A DNA stretch of 21,606 nucleotides, taken from IMG/VR virus record IMGVR_UViG_3300017917_002000, positions 1 to 21,606 of that record; one strand, given 5' to 3'. This stretch comes from a virus. Made by a program: the position numbers and the translations under genes. Positions within the stretch are counted from its first letter, which is position 1; each line of letters begins with the position of its first letter. Below the pieces are notes generated by a model. The model was not told the origin of the DNA and ran no database searches. It saw only the letters and a program-made list of their open reading frames with translations. Below are positions 1-6,162 of the stretch, one piece after another.

Positions 1-149
1 CCTGCTCTGGCAACCTGTAGTGTTTCTTTGATAATCAACTCGGCGAACTTTTCCTTACTAAAATAAGTATCACCGTACTTACAATTGCCATCAACATCAA
101 GTAATGGCAGTTCAGCCTGTAGAGCAAGTTGTTTAATTCGTTCGTTCAT
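1..149 (-). CDS. Small phage hypothetical protein, 3' end outside window
   Basis: The reading frame is open from ATG at 149 to the left edge (49 codons visible), beginning MNERIKQLALQAE and containing FSKEKFAELIIKET. The start overlaps the stop of the upstream kinase gene as ATGA and has GGAG six bases upstream. The N-terminal pattern MNxRhxxLxxQA followed by an amphipathic FAELIxxE helix is of a kind I associate with short uncharacterised proteins of T4-like environmental phages; function is unknown. The protein encoded at 716-892 shares the same pattern. Length cannot be judged because the gene is cut. Confidence 0.75.
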   Translation of the reverse strand, partial: MNERIKQLALQAELPLLDVDGNCKYGDTYFSKEKFAELIIKETLQVARA

Positions 150-610
150 CACACTCTCCAAATTTCTTTGAAACCTTCTGACAAGTCCGGCTCTTCCCAG
201 TCCTCAATCATGCGAGCAATAACATCGGGTGGGATTGTTTTGCCCGGGCGACTGGCCAATCGTCGCGCCAACTCCTCTGGCTCGGGTGTGGGGAACACCA
301 CGGCAATGGCGTAGTATTCCGGCAACATGCGAAACTTTTTGGCACGGCTGGCCCGAGTGGTACTGGTCTGATCCCAGATGATGTCGTGGCCATTGGCCTG
401 TGCCACAAGTGCATGGTTGGTCATCATGCGAACAGCGATAGGCATGTATTCTTCAAACACTTCACTGTAAGTCTTGCCTTCTCTCTTGGCATAATCTTCC
501 ACCCAGGGATCGGTACTGACCACTGGCAAGCCCAAGGCCCAGATTTGATTTTTGATCCAGGTGCTTTTGCCTGATCCTGGCACTCCCACCAACATGTATA
601 ACTTAGGCAC
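149..610 (-). CDS. P-loop kinase, polynucleotide 5'-kinase-like (AAA_33 type)
   Basis: A 153-residue protein with a Walker A GVPGSGKST at residues 9-17, a TD at 33-34 in the position of the catalytic/base-binding Asp of polynucleotide kinases, WDQTSTTRASR at 79-89 (the D-x-T-N...R lid-like segment) and a C-terminal PxxVIxRMxxxWExPxxxEGF block. This order is typical of the T4 Pnkp/zeta-toxin kinase superfamily, so it probably phosphorylates a nucleic acid 5'-OH end or a small metabolite; the exact substrate is inference. No phosphatase domain is fused, unlike T4 PseT. I chose GTG at 610 because GGAG lies five bases upstream and the preceding small gene stops at 612; a TTG at 667 would swallow that gene. 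The stop forms ATGA with the next gene. Confidence 0.8.
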   Translation of the reverse strand: MPKLYMLVGVPGSGKSTWIKNQIWALGLPVVSTDPWVEDYAKREGKTYSEVFEEYMPIAVRMMTNHALVAQANGHDIIWDQTSTTRASRAKKFRMLPEYYAIAVVFPTPEPEELARRLASRPGKTIPPDVIARMIEDWEEPDLSEGFKEIWRV

Positions 611-611
611 A

Positions 612-719
612 CTAACTCCAAAAATATTGTGCAACGCCAAACACAAACACAGCCACACCAAACACAAACAGGGCAGGCTGTATCACATAGAATACCAAGA
701 ATGCTTCAAAATCATTCAT
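612..719 (-). CDS. 35-aa single-span membrane protein
   Basis: A short open frame MNDFEAFLVFYVIQP... of 35 residues. Residues about 7-33 are almost entirely hydrophobic (Phe, Val, Ala, Gly, Leu), consistent with one transmembrane helix and a short acidic N-terminus. The start codon overlaps the stop of the upstream gene as ATGA, GGAG lies upstream, and the stop is one base before the GTG of the kinase gene, so it fits the translational coupling of the whole operon. Function unknown; small phage membrane proteins of this size can be holin accessories, superinfection factors or inhibitors, but nothing here decides between them. Confidence 0.7.
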   Translation of the reverse strand: MNDFEAFLVFYVIQPALFVFGVAVFVFGVAQYFWS

Positions 720-892
720 TCCGCAACTCCAAAATGTTCTTTGGTTATTTTAGCACATTCTTCCACCACCAACTTGGTGTATGTTGCCAATTGTGCAGGG
801 GTAAGCATGGCTGATCCATAAGGTGCAGCCTTGACCACATCAACAGGTTGATTGCGGGCTTGAGCCAATAGTTCAAACATTCTATTGTTCAT
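716..892 (-). CDS. Small phage hypothetical protein (paralogue of the 1-149 gene)
   Basis: A 58-residue protein starting MNNRMFELLAQAR and ending in a helix LATYTKLVVEECAKITKEH. The start at 892 is chosen because it forms ATGA with the upstream stop and has GGAG eight bases upstream; a longer frame exists but would overlap the upstream gene by 80 bases. The N-terminal MNxRhxxLxxQA and the C-terminal hVxEC helix match the pattern of the partial gene at 1-149, so the two look like members of one small phage family. Function unknown. Confidence 0.8.
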   Translation of the reverse strand: MNNRMFELLAQARNQPVDVVKAAPYGSAMLTPAQLATYTKLVVEECAKITKEHFGVAE

Positions 893-1158
893 TTCAAATC
901 TCCACGCAAGGTGTGCCACATCTTGGGATCGGTGCCCAAGTAGATGCGATACTTTTGATAATTTCGCCACTGGCTCAGTTTATTCACGCCACGCTCAACC
1001 CAGTCAAACATGGCACTGCGGAACCACAGCGGATTAGCAATGGCCAATACCAATGCCACCAGCACAGGCACAATCAGCACAGCCACGGTGATCCAATGAA
1101 ACGCCATGGCACGATAATAACGGCCGCCACCGGGTACCAGTTCAATTTCTTTACTCAT
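889..1158 (-). CDS. Small membrane protein, one transmembrane helix
   Basis: An 89-residue protein. Residues about 20-42 (FHWITVAVLIVPVLVALVLA) form one strong transmembrane segment; the rest is a basic, aromatic-rich tail (WVERGVNKLSQWRNYQKYR). Start at 1158 gives an ATGA overlap with the upstream stop and an AAGGA nine bases upstream; ATG at 1167 would lie directly against the AAGGA and is less likely. Membership of the same coupled operon is clear. I do not recognise the family. Confidence 0.8.
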   Translation of the reverse strand: MSKEIELVPGGGRYYRAMAFHWITVAVLIVPVLVALVLAIANPLWFRSAMFDWVERGVNKLSQWRNYQKYRIYLGTDPKMWHTLRGDLK

Positions 1159-1565
1159 ATTTGCCATTCCTTTTTTACTTTGCGTTTGAGAATCTTATCA
1201 GCCACTGCCAACAAATCTTGTGTGACATCTTGTTCAATGTCTTTGTCCTTGGACTTTTTGAGACCCAGTGCAATCTTTTCTTCTTCATTCAGTTTACTCA
1301 GGGCCGCACGCCGCAGTAGAAGTCGCTCTTGTTTGCGTTCTTCCTTTTCACGAGCCTTGCGATCTGCTTCCTTGTGCGCGGCCCACCATTCACGCACTTC
1401 ATCATCACGGAGCAACAACAAGTCTTCGATCTGATTGTTTTCCAGTTCTTGCAGTGCTTTACAAGCAATGCGAGCCAGCATGTCGGCCTGCTCTTTTAAG
1501 AGTCGAATTTTGGCGCTGTCGTCGTCATACGAGCGCCATTTATCATCATAACTCATGCAGGGCAT
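1155..1565 (-). CDS. Charged coiled-coil hypothetical protein
   Basis: A 136-residue, highly charged protein starting MPCMSYDDKWRSYDDDSAK. Residues about 20-110 are rich in Glu, Lys, Arg and Leu with long predicted helices (for example DRKAREKEERKQERLLLRR), consistent with a coiled coil. The ATG at 1565 has GGAG six bases upstream. It follows a 49-aa gene with a 13-base gap and has its own candidate sigma70 promoter 43 bases upstream (1615-1644). No enzyme motif is visible; function unknown. Confidence 0.8.
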   Translation of the reverse strand: MPCMSYDDKWRSYDDDSAKIRLLKEQADMLARIACKALQELENNQIEDLLLLRDDEVREWWAAHKEADRKAREKEERKQERLLLRRAALSKLNEEEKIALGLKKSKDKDIEQDVTQDLLAVADKILKRKVKKEWQI

Positions 1566-1578
1566 GTTACTCTCCTTG

Positions 1579-1728
1579 TTATTTGCGGGTTCGGATGGCA
1601 AAGTAGTAACGGTTATTATACACATAACCGTGAATCATTGTCAACAGCGGAAAACGATTGCCGTACTCTTTTGCCGCATTACGAACAGCAACAAAACGAT
1701 TGACTTTCACTGGCTTTCTCATGTTCAT
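1579..1728 (-). CDS. 49-aa basic hypothetical protein
   Basis: A short frame MNMRKPVKVNRFVAVRNAAK... ending YYFAIRTRK, net basic, no cysteines. Its ATG overlaps the stop of the upstream gene as ATGA and its TAA lies 13 bases before the next start, which is the same spacing logic as the rest of the operon. The alternating hydrophobic/basic pattern suggests a small mixed alpha/beta fold that could bind nucleic acid; this is inference. A near-consensus promoter and an inverted repeat fall inside its last third, so the DNA would be doing two jobs. Confidence 0.65.
   Translation of the reverse strand: MNMRKPVKVNRFVAVRNAAKEYGNRFPLLTMIHGYVYNNRYYFAIRTRK
1609..1631. repeat. Inverted repeat over the -10 box (candidate operator)
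   Basis: Perfect 8-bp arms ACGGTTAT (1609-1616) and ATAACCGT (1624-1631) separated by 7 bases. The repeat spans the -10 hexamer at 1615-1620 and the predicted start site near 1608, the classic place for a repressor operator. It also lies inside the 49-aa coding region, so coincidence cannot be excluded. Confidence 0.45.
1615..1644 (-). promoter_or_regulatory. Sigma70-like promoter TTGACA-18-TATAAT
   Basis: On the minus strand a perfect TTGACA (1639-1644) is followed after 18 bases by a perfect TATAAT (1615-1620). Predicted start near 1608, giving a leader of about 43 bases before the ATG at 1565. It sits inside the 49-aa gene upstream, so it would be an internal promoter for the 136-aa protein and the genes to its left. 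Confidence 0.6.
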
Positions 1729-2120
1729 TCAACCTTGTAGGTGGCTTTCAAAAACTCCACGCATGCGGCTTCGGTGCGTTTGGTCACCACAACCCGGCCG
1801 CCCCAGAAGCCCACAAACAGATTGCGGTGTGGCACAAACTTCACTTCACCGTCCGCACCAGTGTGCTTTTGACGAGTGGCTGGCCGGGCAGGTGCGGCCT
1901 TTTTTGCAGGAGCCTTTGGCACTGCCGCCACAGCAGGCTTGACTGCCACGGCCTTTGCAGGCGCAGGTACAGGCACTTTCAAAGGCTGGTGTGCATAACC
2001 GTGCTTGGCATCATAGCGGGCTATGGCTTTTTCGTCCATGCCCCAAGTGGCCAGCAGTCGCCGGACTTCGGTGCCGGGCAGTTGATTCCAATGTATGATA
2101 GGGTCAGTCCAGTTAGTCAT
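1725..2120 (-). CDS. Two-domain hypothetical protein with Ala/Pro/Lys linker
   Basis: A 131-residue protein: an N-terminal piece (residues 1-47, MTNWTDPIIHWNQL...), a low-complexity linker rich in Ala, Pro, Lys and Val (about 48-85) and a C-terminal piece (about 90-131) with HRNLFVGFWGGRVVVTKRT. The linker resembles flexible hinges that tether two small folded domains. ATG at 2120 has AAAGGAG seven bases upstream and lies 22 bases from the predicted start site of the promoter at 2149-2177. The leader AAAGGAGCCCCAAATG nearly repeats that of the 2588-2782 gene. Function unknown. Confidence 0.8.
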   Translation of the reverse strand: MTNWTDPIIHWNQLPGTEVRRLLATWGMDEKAIARYDAKHGYAHQPLKVPVPAPAKAVAVKPAVAAVPKAPAKKAAPARPATRQKHTGADGEVKFVPHRNLFVGFWGGRVVVTKRTEAACVEFLKATYKVE

Positions 2121-2148
2121 TTGGGGCTCCTTTGTTGTCTATGTGTGT

Positions 2149-2177
2149 ATTATAACAAATTGGGATTTATTGAGCAA
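2149..2177 (-). promoter_or_regulatory. Sigma70-like promoter TTGCTC-17-TATAAT
   Basis: Minus strand: TTGCTC (2172-2177), 17-base spacer, perfect TATAAT (2149-2154). It overlaps the last codons of the GIY-YIG gene and would start RNA near 2142, about 22 bases before the ATG at 2120. Confidence 0.65.
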
Positions 2178-2499
2178 CCGATTTCACACGCACATCGGTG
2201 TTCAACGCAGGTGCATACTTTTGTATTAACTCACGCTCTAACTTGTGTGCCGCAGTTTTGCCGCGCACAATGTCGATGATGGTGTAGTTGATAGCACCTT
2301 CGCCAGCGGCACGAATTGCTTCGTACAGGTTCCAACTCTTGTCTTCAGTGCGGCTACGGTAGATATGCTTGTTCACACGGCTACGGAGCGACATCGTGAT
2401 TGTGCGCTGGGTTTTGGCGGTAATACCAATGTAGTACTCAAATCCAATTTGGATACAGTACACAATGTGGCTTCGATCAGTGCGTTTCTTTCTCATCAT
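2167..2499 (-). CDS. GIY-YIG nuclease-domain protein
   Basis: A 110-residue protein with the GIY-YIG fold signature: HIVYCIQIG (11-19) and YYIGIT (22-27) for the two tripeptide strands, Arg41 followed by VNKH, and a helix ending [15 protein letters not shown] (86-100) with the conserved Glu90 and Asn100. The fold usually cuts DNA as a homing or repair nuclease; a stand-alone single-domain form fits a free-standing phage homing endonuclease or small repair nuclease, but there is no attached DNA-binding domain to say which. ATG 2499 is preferred: the strong promoter at 2506-2534 puts the RNA start at or next to this codon, so the mRNA may be leaderless; there is no Shine-Dalgarno sequence. ATG 2496 is equally possible. 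Confidence 0.85.
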   Translation of the reverse strand: MMRKKRTDRSHIVYCIQIGFEYYIGITAKTQRTITMSLRSRVNKHIYRSRTEDKSWNLYEAIRAAGEGAINYTIIDIVRGKTAAHKLERELIQKYAPALNTDVRVKSVAQ

Positions 2500-2505
2500 G
2501 CATGT

Positions 2506-2534
2506 ATTATAGCATTTTGAGCATTTCGGGTCAA
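2506..2534 (-). promoter_or_regulatory. Sigma70-like promoter TTGACC-17-TATAAT of the GIY-YIG gene
   Basis: Minus strand TTGACC (2529-2534), exactly 17 bases, then perfect TATAAT (2506-2511). The expected start (seven bases past the hexamer) is about 2499, the A of the start codon. The -35 region shares an 11-base stretch, TTTGGTTGACC, with the promoter at 2824-2852. Confidence 0.75.
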
Positions 2535-2536
2535 CC

Positions 2537-2567
2537 AAAAAGTAGTACTACAAAAGTACTACTTTTT
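2537..2567 (-). terminator. 13-bp perfect hairpin, probable bidirectional intrinsic terminator
   Basis: Arms AAAAAGTAGTACT (2537-2549) and AGTACTACTTTTT (2555-2567) pair perfectly around the loop ACAAA. The A-tract on one side and T-tract on the other give a U-run after the stem on either strand. It lies 21 bases past the stop of the 2588-2782 gene and just before the next promoter, the expected place to end that transcript. The stem core is only moderately GC-rich. Confidence 0.7.
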
Positions 2568-2580
2568 TGGGTCAAAAAGT

Positions 2581-2596
2581 GTAAACTTTAGTTTAC
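2581..2596 (-). repeat. Small inverted repeat at the stop codon of the 64-aa gene
   Basis: GTAAAC (2581-2586) and GTTTAC (2591-2596) flank TTTA; read on the minus strand the TAA stop is in the loop and a T5 run follows two bases after the stem. It may be a weak first terminator in tandem with 2537-2567. Confidence 0.35.
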
Positions 2597-2782
2597 TTTT
2601 TCAATCCTAGCACGGAAGTAGTAATCTGGGCTACCGCCTTCTTCCCAATGCTTTGCATACTTTTCTGCATCTTCCAAGCAATCAAAGAACTTGATGTCGT
2701 TAGGGTCTACCCGCTGTCCCCAGCCCCGCTCGTACTCGGTAATACTAACTTTGTACAGTCCGGAAAGTTTGACTTCTGCCAT
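2588..2782 (-). CDS. 64-aa hypothetical protein
   Basis: A compact 64-residue protein beginning MAEVKLSGLYKVSITEYERG with an aromatic, acidic middle (FFDCLEDAEKYAKHWEEGG) and ending YYFRARIEKVN. The alternating strands and one helix suggest a small alpha/beta domain. ATG at 2782 has AAAGGAG seven bases upstream. It forms a single-gene unit with its own promoter (2824-2852) and a hairpin terminator (2537-2567), a layout typical of early phage genes that modify the host; its role is unknown. Confidence 0.8.
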   Translation of the reverse strand: MAEVKLSGLYKVSITEYERGWGQRVDPNDIKFFDCLEDAEKYAKHWEEGGSPDYYFRARIEKVN

Positions 2783-2812
2783 TTTGGGCTCCTTTCTTGG
2801 TGGGTACTACTT

Positions 2813-2826
2813 ACTGTAATTACAGT
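2813..2826. repeat. 14-bp perfect palindrome at a promoter start site (candidate operator)
   Basis: ACTGTAATTACAGT is fully self-complementary. It overlaps the -10 box (2824-2829) and covers roughly -9 to +5 of the promoter for the 64-aa gene, so a dimeric repressor bound here would block initiation. It also lies about 50-65 bases upstream of the divergent plus-strand gene. Confidence 0.5.
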
Positions 2827-2852
2827 TTAACAGATCAAGATTTACTGGTCAA
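2824..2852 (-). promoter_or_regulatory. Sigma70-like promoter TTGACC-17-TAAACT
   Basis: Minus strand TTGACC (2847-2852), 17 bases, TAAACT (2824-2829). Predicted start near 2817, giving a 35-base leader to the ATG at 2782. The -35 flank TTTGGTTGACC is identical to that of the GIY-YIG promoter. Confidence 0.6.
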
Positions 2853-2876
2853 CCAAACGTGTTGCTAATTACATAC

Positions 2877-3962
2877 ATGACAGTTGACTTGTATCACGAC
2901 ATTTACACCAGCGAAGCATTTACTAAAACACAATGCATATGGCATGAAAATGTCATGATGGATTTGTTCCGCAGCCAATTAATCAGTCTTGGTTATTCAC
3001 CTGCAAATGACAGTAGAAAAGTCTGGCGCCGTGGAGATCAAACAGTGGTGGTGTGTTTGGCAGATGACTTTGCCACATGTGGACCAATGGATCGTATACT
3101 GCCAATGGCACAGATGTTTGATTCAAAAACAGTGGTCATAACAGACAATCATGTTAACTCGCCCACACAATACCAGGTGCTACAGTTACCACATTCATAT
3201 TTTGGAATCTACAATTACAAACCCGCAATTGTTGACTGGAGCCCTGAACGCAGATTTAGTTTTGCTGTTAACAGATTGGACAACAAACGCCTGCGATTGT
3301 TTTTAGAACTGGTCACAAGAACCTTGTATCCAAACTCACGTGTGTTTGACCTGGAACGGGACTATGTTAATTTCAACTGCTGGCACTGGCAGAGCAGCAA
3401 CGACAGCCCTGAAGTTTTGCAACAAAATTTCAAGAATGAATTTGAATTTGTGCCCGATCAGTTAAAAAATCTGTATGCGCCTGCACTTGCACACATGACC
3501 CAACGCATGCCTTATCGCAATCACAGCAAAACGCTTGAACAACTGCATTCACATGTGTGGATGAACATGGTTGTGGAGACCTATTCTGGTGATACTGTGA
3601 TAGCACTCAGTGAAAAATTATTTAGAGCCTTGGTCACTCCGGTGCCATGGATCGTTTATGGTGGACGTCTCACCGTGGCGTATCTTCGTCAAATGGGGTT
3701 TGATGTCATGGATGATTTGATTGCGCACAATTATGATTACGCATTGGAAAAAGACAATGGTGAGTTTGGGGACAAGATGGTAGATTTTGTACGCGAAGGG
3801 CATGATGCTGTTGAACTGTTCCGAACCATGCCATGGGACCAACTGAGTCATCGCTGTCAAAAGGCCGCCCGTCACAATCAAAACTTGCTGGCACAAATGC
3901 AAGCCAATTGGCCCAGTGATTTTGCTCAGTGGTGGCCCCAAGTAATTGAAAAAATAAAATAA
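2877..3962 (+). CDS. GT10-like glycosyltransferase paralogue A
   Basis: A 361-residue protein. The recognisable part is in the C-terminal half: VVETYSGDTVIALSEK (Glu234, SEK at 245-247), then PWIVYGG and MGFDVMDDL (GFD at 274-276). This VxET...SEK...P(h)4G...GFD order resembles the nucleotide-sugar-binding half of family 10 (fucosyltransferase-type) GT-B enzymes and is shared with the genes at 6163-7116 and 16961-17983. The N-terminal half (acceptor side) is divergent. ATG 2877 is preferred; a GTG at 2859 is in frame but neither has a Shine-Dalgarno sequence. The stop overlaps the start of asnB as TAATG, so the two are translationally coupled. Sugar and acceptor are unknown. Confidence 0.7.
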   Translation: MTVDLYHDIYTSEAFTKTQCIWHENVMMDLFRSQLISLGYSPANDSRKVWRRGDQTVVVCLADDFATCGPMDRILPMAQMFDSKTVVITDNHVNSPTQYQVLQLPHSYFGIYNYKPAIVDWSPERRFSFAVNRLDNKRLRLFLELVTRTLYPNSRVFDLERDYVNFNCWHWQSSNDSPEVLQQNFKNEFEFVPDQLKNLYAPALAHMTQRMPYRNHSKTLEQLHSHVWMNMVVETYSGDTVIALSEKLFRALVTPVPWIVYGGRLTVAYLRQMGFDVMDDLIAHNYDYALEKDNGEFGDKMVDFVREGHDAVELFRTMPWDQLSHRCQKAARHNQNLLAQMQANWPSDFAQWWPQVIEKIK

Positions 3963-5497
3963 TGTGTGGTGTTTTGTTTGTGCAAAGTCAGCGGCCTCTT
4001 GGCCTTGATCTACACCTACAGGCAGTGCAAAAGATACATGCTCGTGGGCCAGATTTCACACACTATCAACACCACAACAACATTTTCATAGCGCAAACTG
4101 TGCTACACATCACAGGAGAGGATGAGTTTTATCATCGCCCACGCTCTGACTTCCTGGCCTACAACGGTGAAGTATACAATTATCGTTGGTTTGGCAAATA
4201 TAGCACAGACACCGAATTGGTTTATCGCACAGTGCGAGAACAAAACTACAAAAAATTTCCTTACTTTGAAGGACCTTGGGCTTGGATCTACACCAACTTT
4301 GAGTCAGTGAGATTTGCCACAGATCCACAAGGTGAACGCTGTCTGTATCGATATCAAGATGATAACATTTTGATTGTGAGCAGTGAAGTGTCGGCCATCT
4401 TGTGCTATGTGCAACCCAAAATTCGCACTCTGTCTTGGACTCAAAAACACTGGCCTGTCATACGCCACACACCTTATGAAGGCATTGAACGAATCACACC
4501 AGGTCAACTGTACACAGAGTCAGGAACTACTTTTAAAATAGACAGCATGTTTGATTGGACAAATAACGACCAGTCTATCAGTCAAGCAGAAGCGCAAGAA
4601 GAATTTGATTGGATATTTGACAAAGTAATGGCAGACATGCGGCCCACTGAACCCGCAGGCATCACCGTCAGTGGCGGTGTTGACAGTGGAATCATACTTG
4701 CAGCCATGCCGTTCGCTCAAGGCTTGTATACCACAGTATGTGAAGGCAAAGATACTGTGAGTAACCGAGTGGCGGAATTTCTAAATGAATTGCAACAACA
4801 ACGGCTCACTCTATTGCCAATGAGTGAACAAACTTGGGCACAGGAGTTGATTGACATTGTGCGTCATTCTCAAATGCCTGTACAAAGTTGGAGTTTTGTG
4901 GGCCAATGGCACATTGCTCGTCATTGCCGTCAACGCATACTGTTCACCGGCCTGGCTGCTGATGAACTGTTTGGTGGATATCCTGTGTATCAAAACATGG
5001 TGTTTGATACCACAACATCGGCCAGCCCATACAGTTGTTTTGATCCTGAAGACACAGACAGCCAAATTCTTTGGAACCAGTGTGTGTCATCATCCCAAGG
5101 ACATGCAGGTGCTGCCACACTGTTGATGGATTATCTTGTGCAGATCACAGCCGTGGATGCTCGTGGTGTGGACTCAATGACCATGGCACACGGAATAGAA
5201 CCACGTTCGCCGTTCATGCATCCGAAACTGATCAAGTTTGCTCTCAATTTGCCTTGGTCATTGAGACAGGGTAAACCATTGTTGCAAACAAGATTTTTAA
5301 AGAAATGGTCCAAGGAATTGCTGTTGCCTAAACAAGGATTTGCAGGACACTGCAATGACAGTTTGCCTTGGTTGGAAGTGGCTGTTCCTGCATCTGCTGA
5401 TCGATCCGCACAATGGAAACAGATTCAATCCACTACTTTTTTACAGTACTGTGGTATTGATTCCAGTCAATTACACAATCAAACCACTCAGGAGTGA
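3962..5497 (+). CDS. asnB: Asparagine synthetase, glutamine-hydrolysing (AsnB type)
   Basis: A 511-residue class II glutamine amidotransferase/synthetase. The N-terminal MCGVLF leaves Cys2 as the nucleophile after Met removal; HARGPDF (26-32) and YNGEVYNY (67-74) complete the glutaminase site. The synthetase half has the PP-loop SGGVDSG (237-243) for ATP pyrophosphate and TGLAADELFGGY (329-340), with EPRSPFMHPKL later. So both the ammonia-producing and the adenylating site look intact and the enzyme should amidate Asp, or a related carboxylate, using Gln and ATP. It starts inside the stop of the upstream glycosyltransferase (TAATG). Length is a little short of bacterial AsnB (about 550). In a glycosyltransferase island it could amidate a sugar carboxylate rather than free Asp; that is inference. 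Its last 65 bases overlap the convergent gene 5433-6140. Confidence 0.93.
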   Translation: MCGVLFVQSQRPLGLDLHLQAVQKIHARGPDFTHYQHHNNIFIAQTVLHITGEDEFYHRPRSDFLAYNGEVYNYRWFGKYSTDTELVYRTVREQNYKKFPYFEGPWAWIYTNFESVRFATDPQGERCLYRYQDDNILIVSSEVSAILCYVQPKIRTLSWTQKHWPVIRHTPYEGIERITPGQLYTESGTTFKIDSMFDWTNNDQSISQAEAQEEFDWIFDKVMADMRPTEPAGITVSGGVDSGIILAAMPFAQGLYTTVCEGKDTVSNRVAEFLNELQQQRLTLLPMSEQTWAQELIDIVRHSQMPVQSWSFVGQWHIARHCRQRILFTGLAADELFGGYPVYQNMVFDTTTSASPYSCFDPEDTDSQILWNQCVSSSQGHAGAATLLMDYLVQITAVDARGVDSMTMAHGIEPRSPFMHPKLIKFALNLPWSLRQGKPLLQTRFLKKWSKELLLPKQGFAGHCNDSLPWLEVAVPASADRSAQWKQIQSTTFLQYCGIDSSQLHNQTTQE

Positions 5498-6140
5498 TGG
5501 CAAGTTCTGTGTGTGCTCGAGCATAGGCCACAAATGCTTGTACACAATCTGATTCACTGGGTGTAACCCATCTGGTTTGATCACTGTTGTATTCGTACCA
5601 GTACATGCCAAATGGTGCTGTAGGATCTGTAAGTCTAAACGAGAACAACTGACCTGGCTTTGCTCGGCACAACATGGCAAATTCTTCCAGTGTATTAACT
5701 GGTTGTAAATGAGCATAATGGCCGGCTCTACCAATATGAGTGCTTATGAACGCAGGAACCGTTTTAATTTCTGGTATACGCTCTAAACATCGCAATCTAC
5801 TATCACCGGTGCCAGGTACCAAGATGCCATCAGTGTCTAACAGCAACCAAGGTTTTACAATGCCTTGTGCTCGAATATCATGTATCCAAAGATTCAATTT
5901 GACCAAGTTAGCAATGTCATAGTGATTGCGTGGATCGGCTGCAAATCCATCTATTCCATCATGTGTGAGCCATTCCATAGCCCAGCGACATAAATCACCA
6001 AGTCGCTGATTGGTAGGCAAGTTTTGAAATTCTGAGCAAGGATTCCAAAACAAACAATGTGCGCCTTGATGTAGGCTTTGCTTGACAGGATCAACATTGC
6101 CAGGCCAAAAGACTTCAATTAGAGGATTATTCCAGTACAT
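5433..6140 (-). CDS. 235-aa protein of unknown function in the glycosyltransferase island
   Basis: A 235-residue soluble protein starting MYWNNPLIEVFWPGNVDPVK, rich in Trp and Tyr, with a central stretch VKPWLLLDTDGILVPGTGDSR (residues about 95-115). The DTDGhLVPG segment looks superficially like a HAD-type DxDGT motif but the rest of that fold is not recognisable. Another block, WLTHDGIDGFAADPRNHYD, precedes it. ATG 6140 has no clear Shine-Dalgarno sequence. Its 3' end runs 65 bases into asnB on the other strand and its start is 22 bases from the divergent glycosyltransferase. I do not recognise a family. Confidence 0.75.
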   Translation of the reverse strand: MYWNNPLIEVFWPGNVDPVKQSLHQGAHCLFWNPCSEFQNLPTNQRLGDLCRWAMEWLTHDGIDGFAADPRNHYDIANLVKLNLWIHDIRAQGIVKPWLLLDTDGILVPGTGDSRLRCLERIPEIKTVPAFISTHIGRAGHYAHLQPVNTLEEFAMLCRAKPGQLFSFRLTDPTAPFGMYWYEYNSDQTRWVTPSESDCVQAFVAYARAHTELAITPEWFDCVIDWNQYHSTVKK

Positions 6141-6162
6141 AATTCTACTTAGTAAATACCCA

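Noticed and set aside
611-667. TTG-initiated N-terminal extension of the kinase
   Set aside because: It would add a hydrophobic stretch that is the other-frame reading of the 35-aa gene; GTG 610 has a good GGAG and immediate P-loop context.
913-1434. 173-codon plus-strand frame opposite the small membrane and coiled-coil genes
   Set aside because: Low-complexity Ser/Arg/His composition from the complement of charged helices, no ribosome-binding site, and it opposes well-coupled minus-strand genes.
2859-2876. GTG start adding six residues to glycosyltransferase A
   Set aside because: No Shine-Dalgarno sequence for either start; ATG 2877 is the simpler choice, though not proven.
3618-3941. 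Minus-strand frame inside glycosyltransferase A
   Set aside because: Shadow frame with no start signal, opposed to a conserved motif-bearing coding region.
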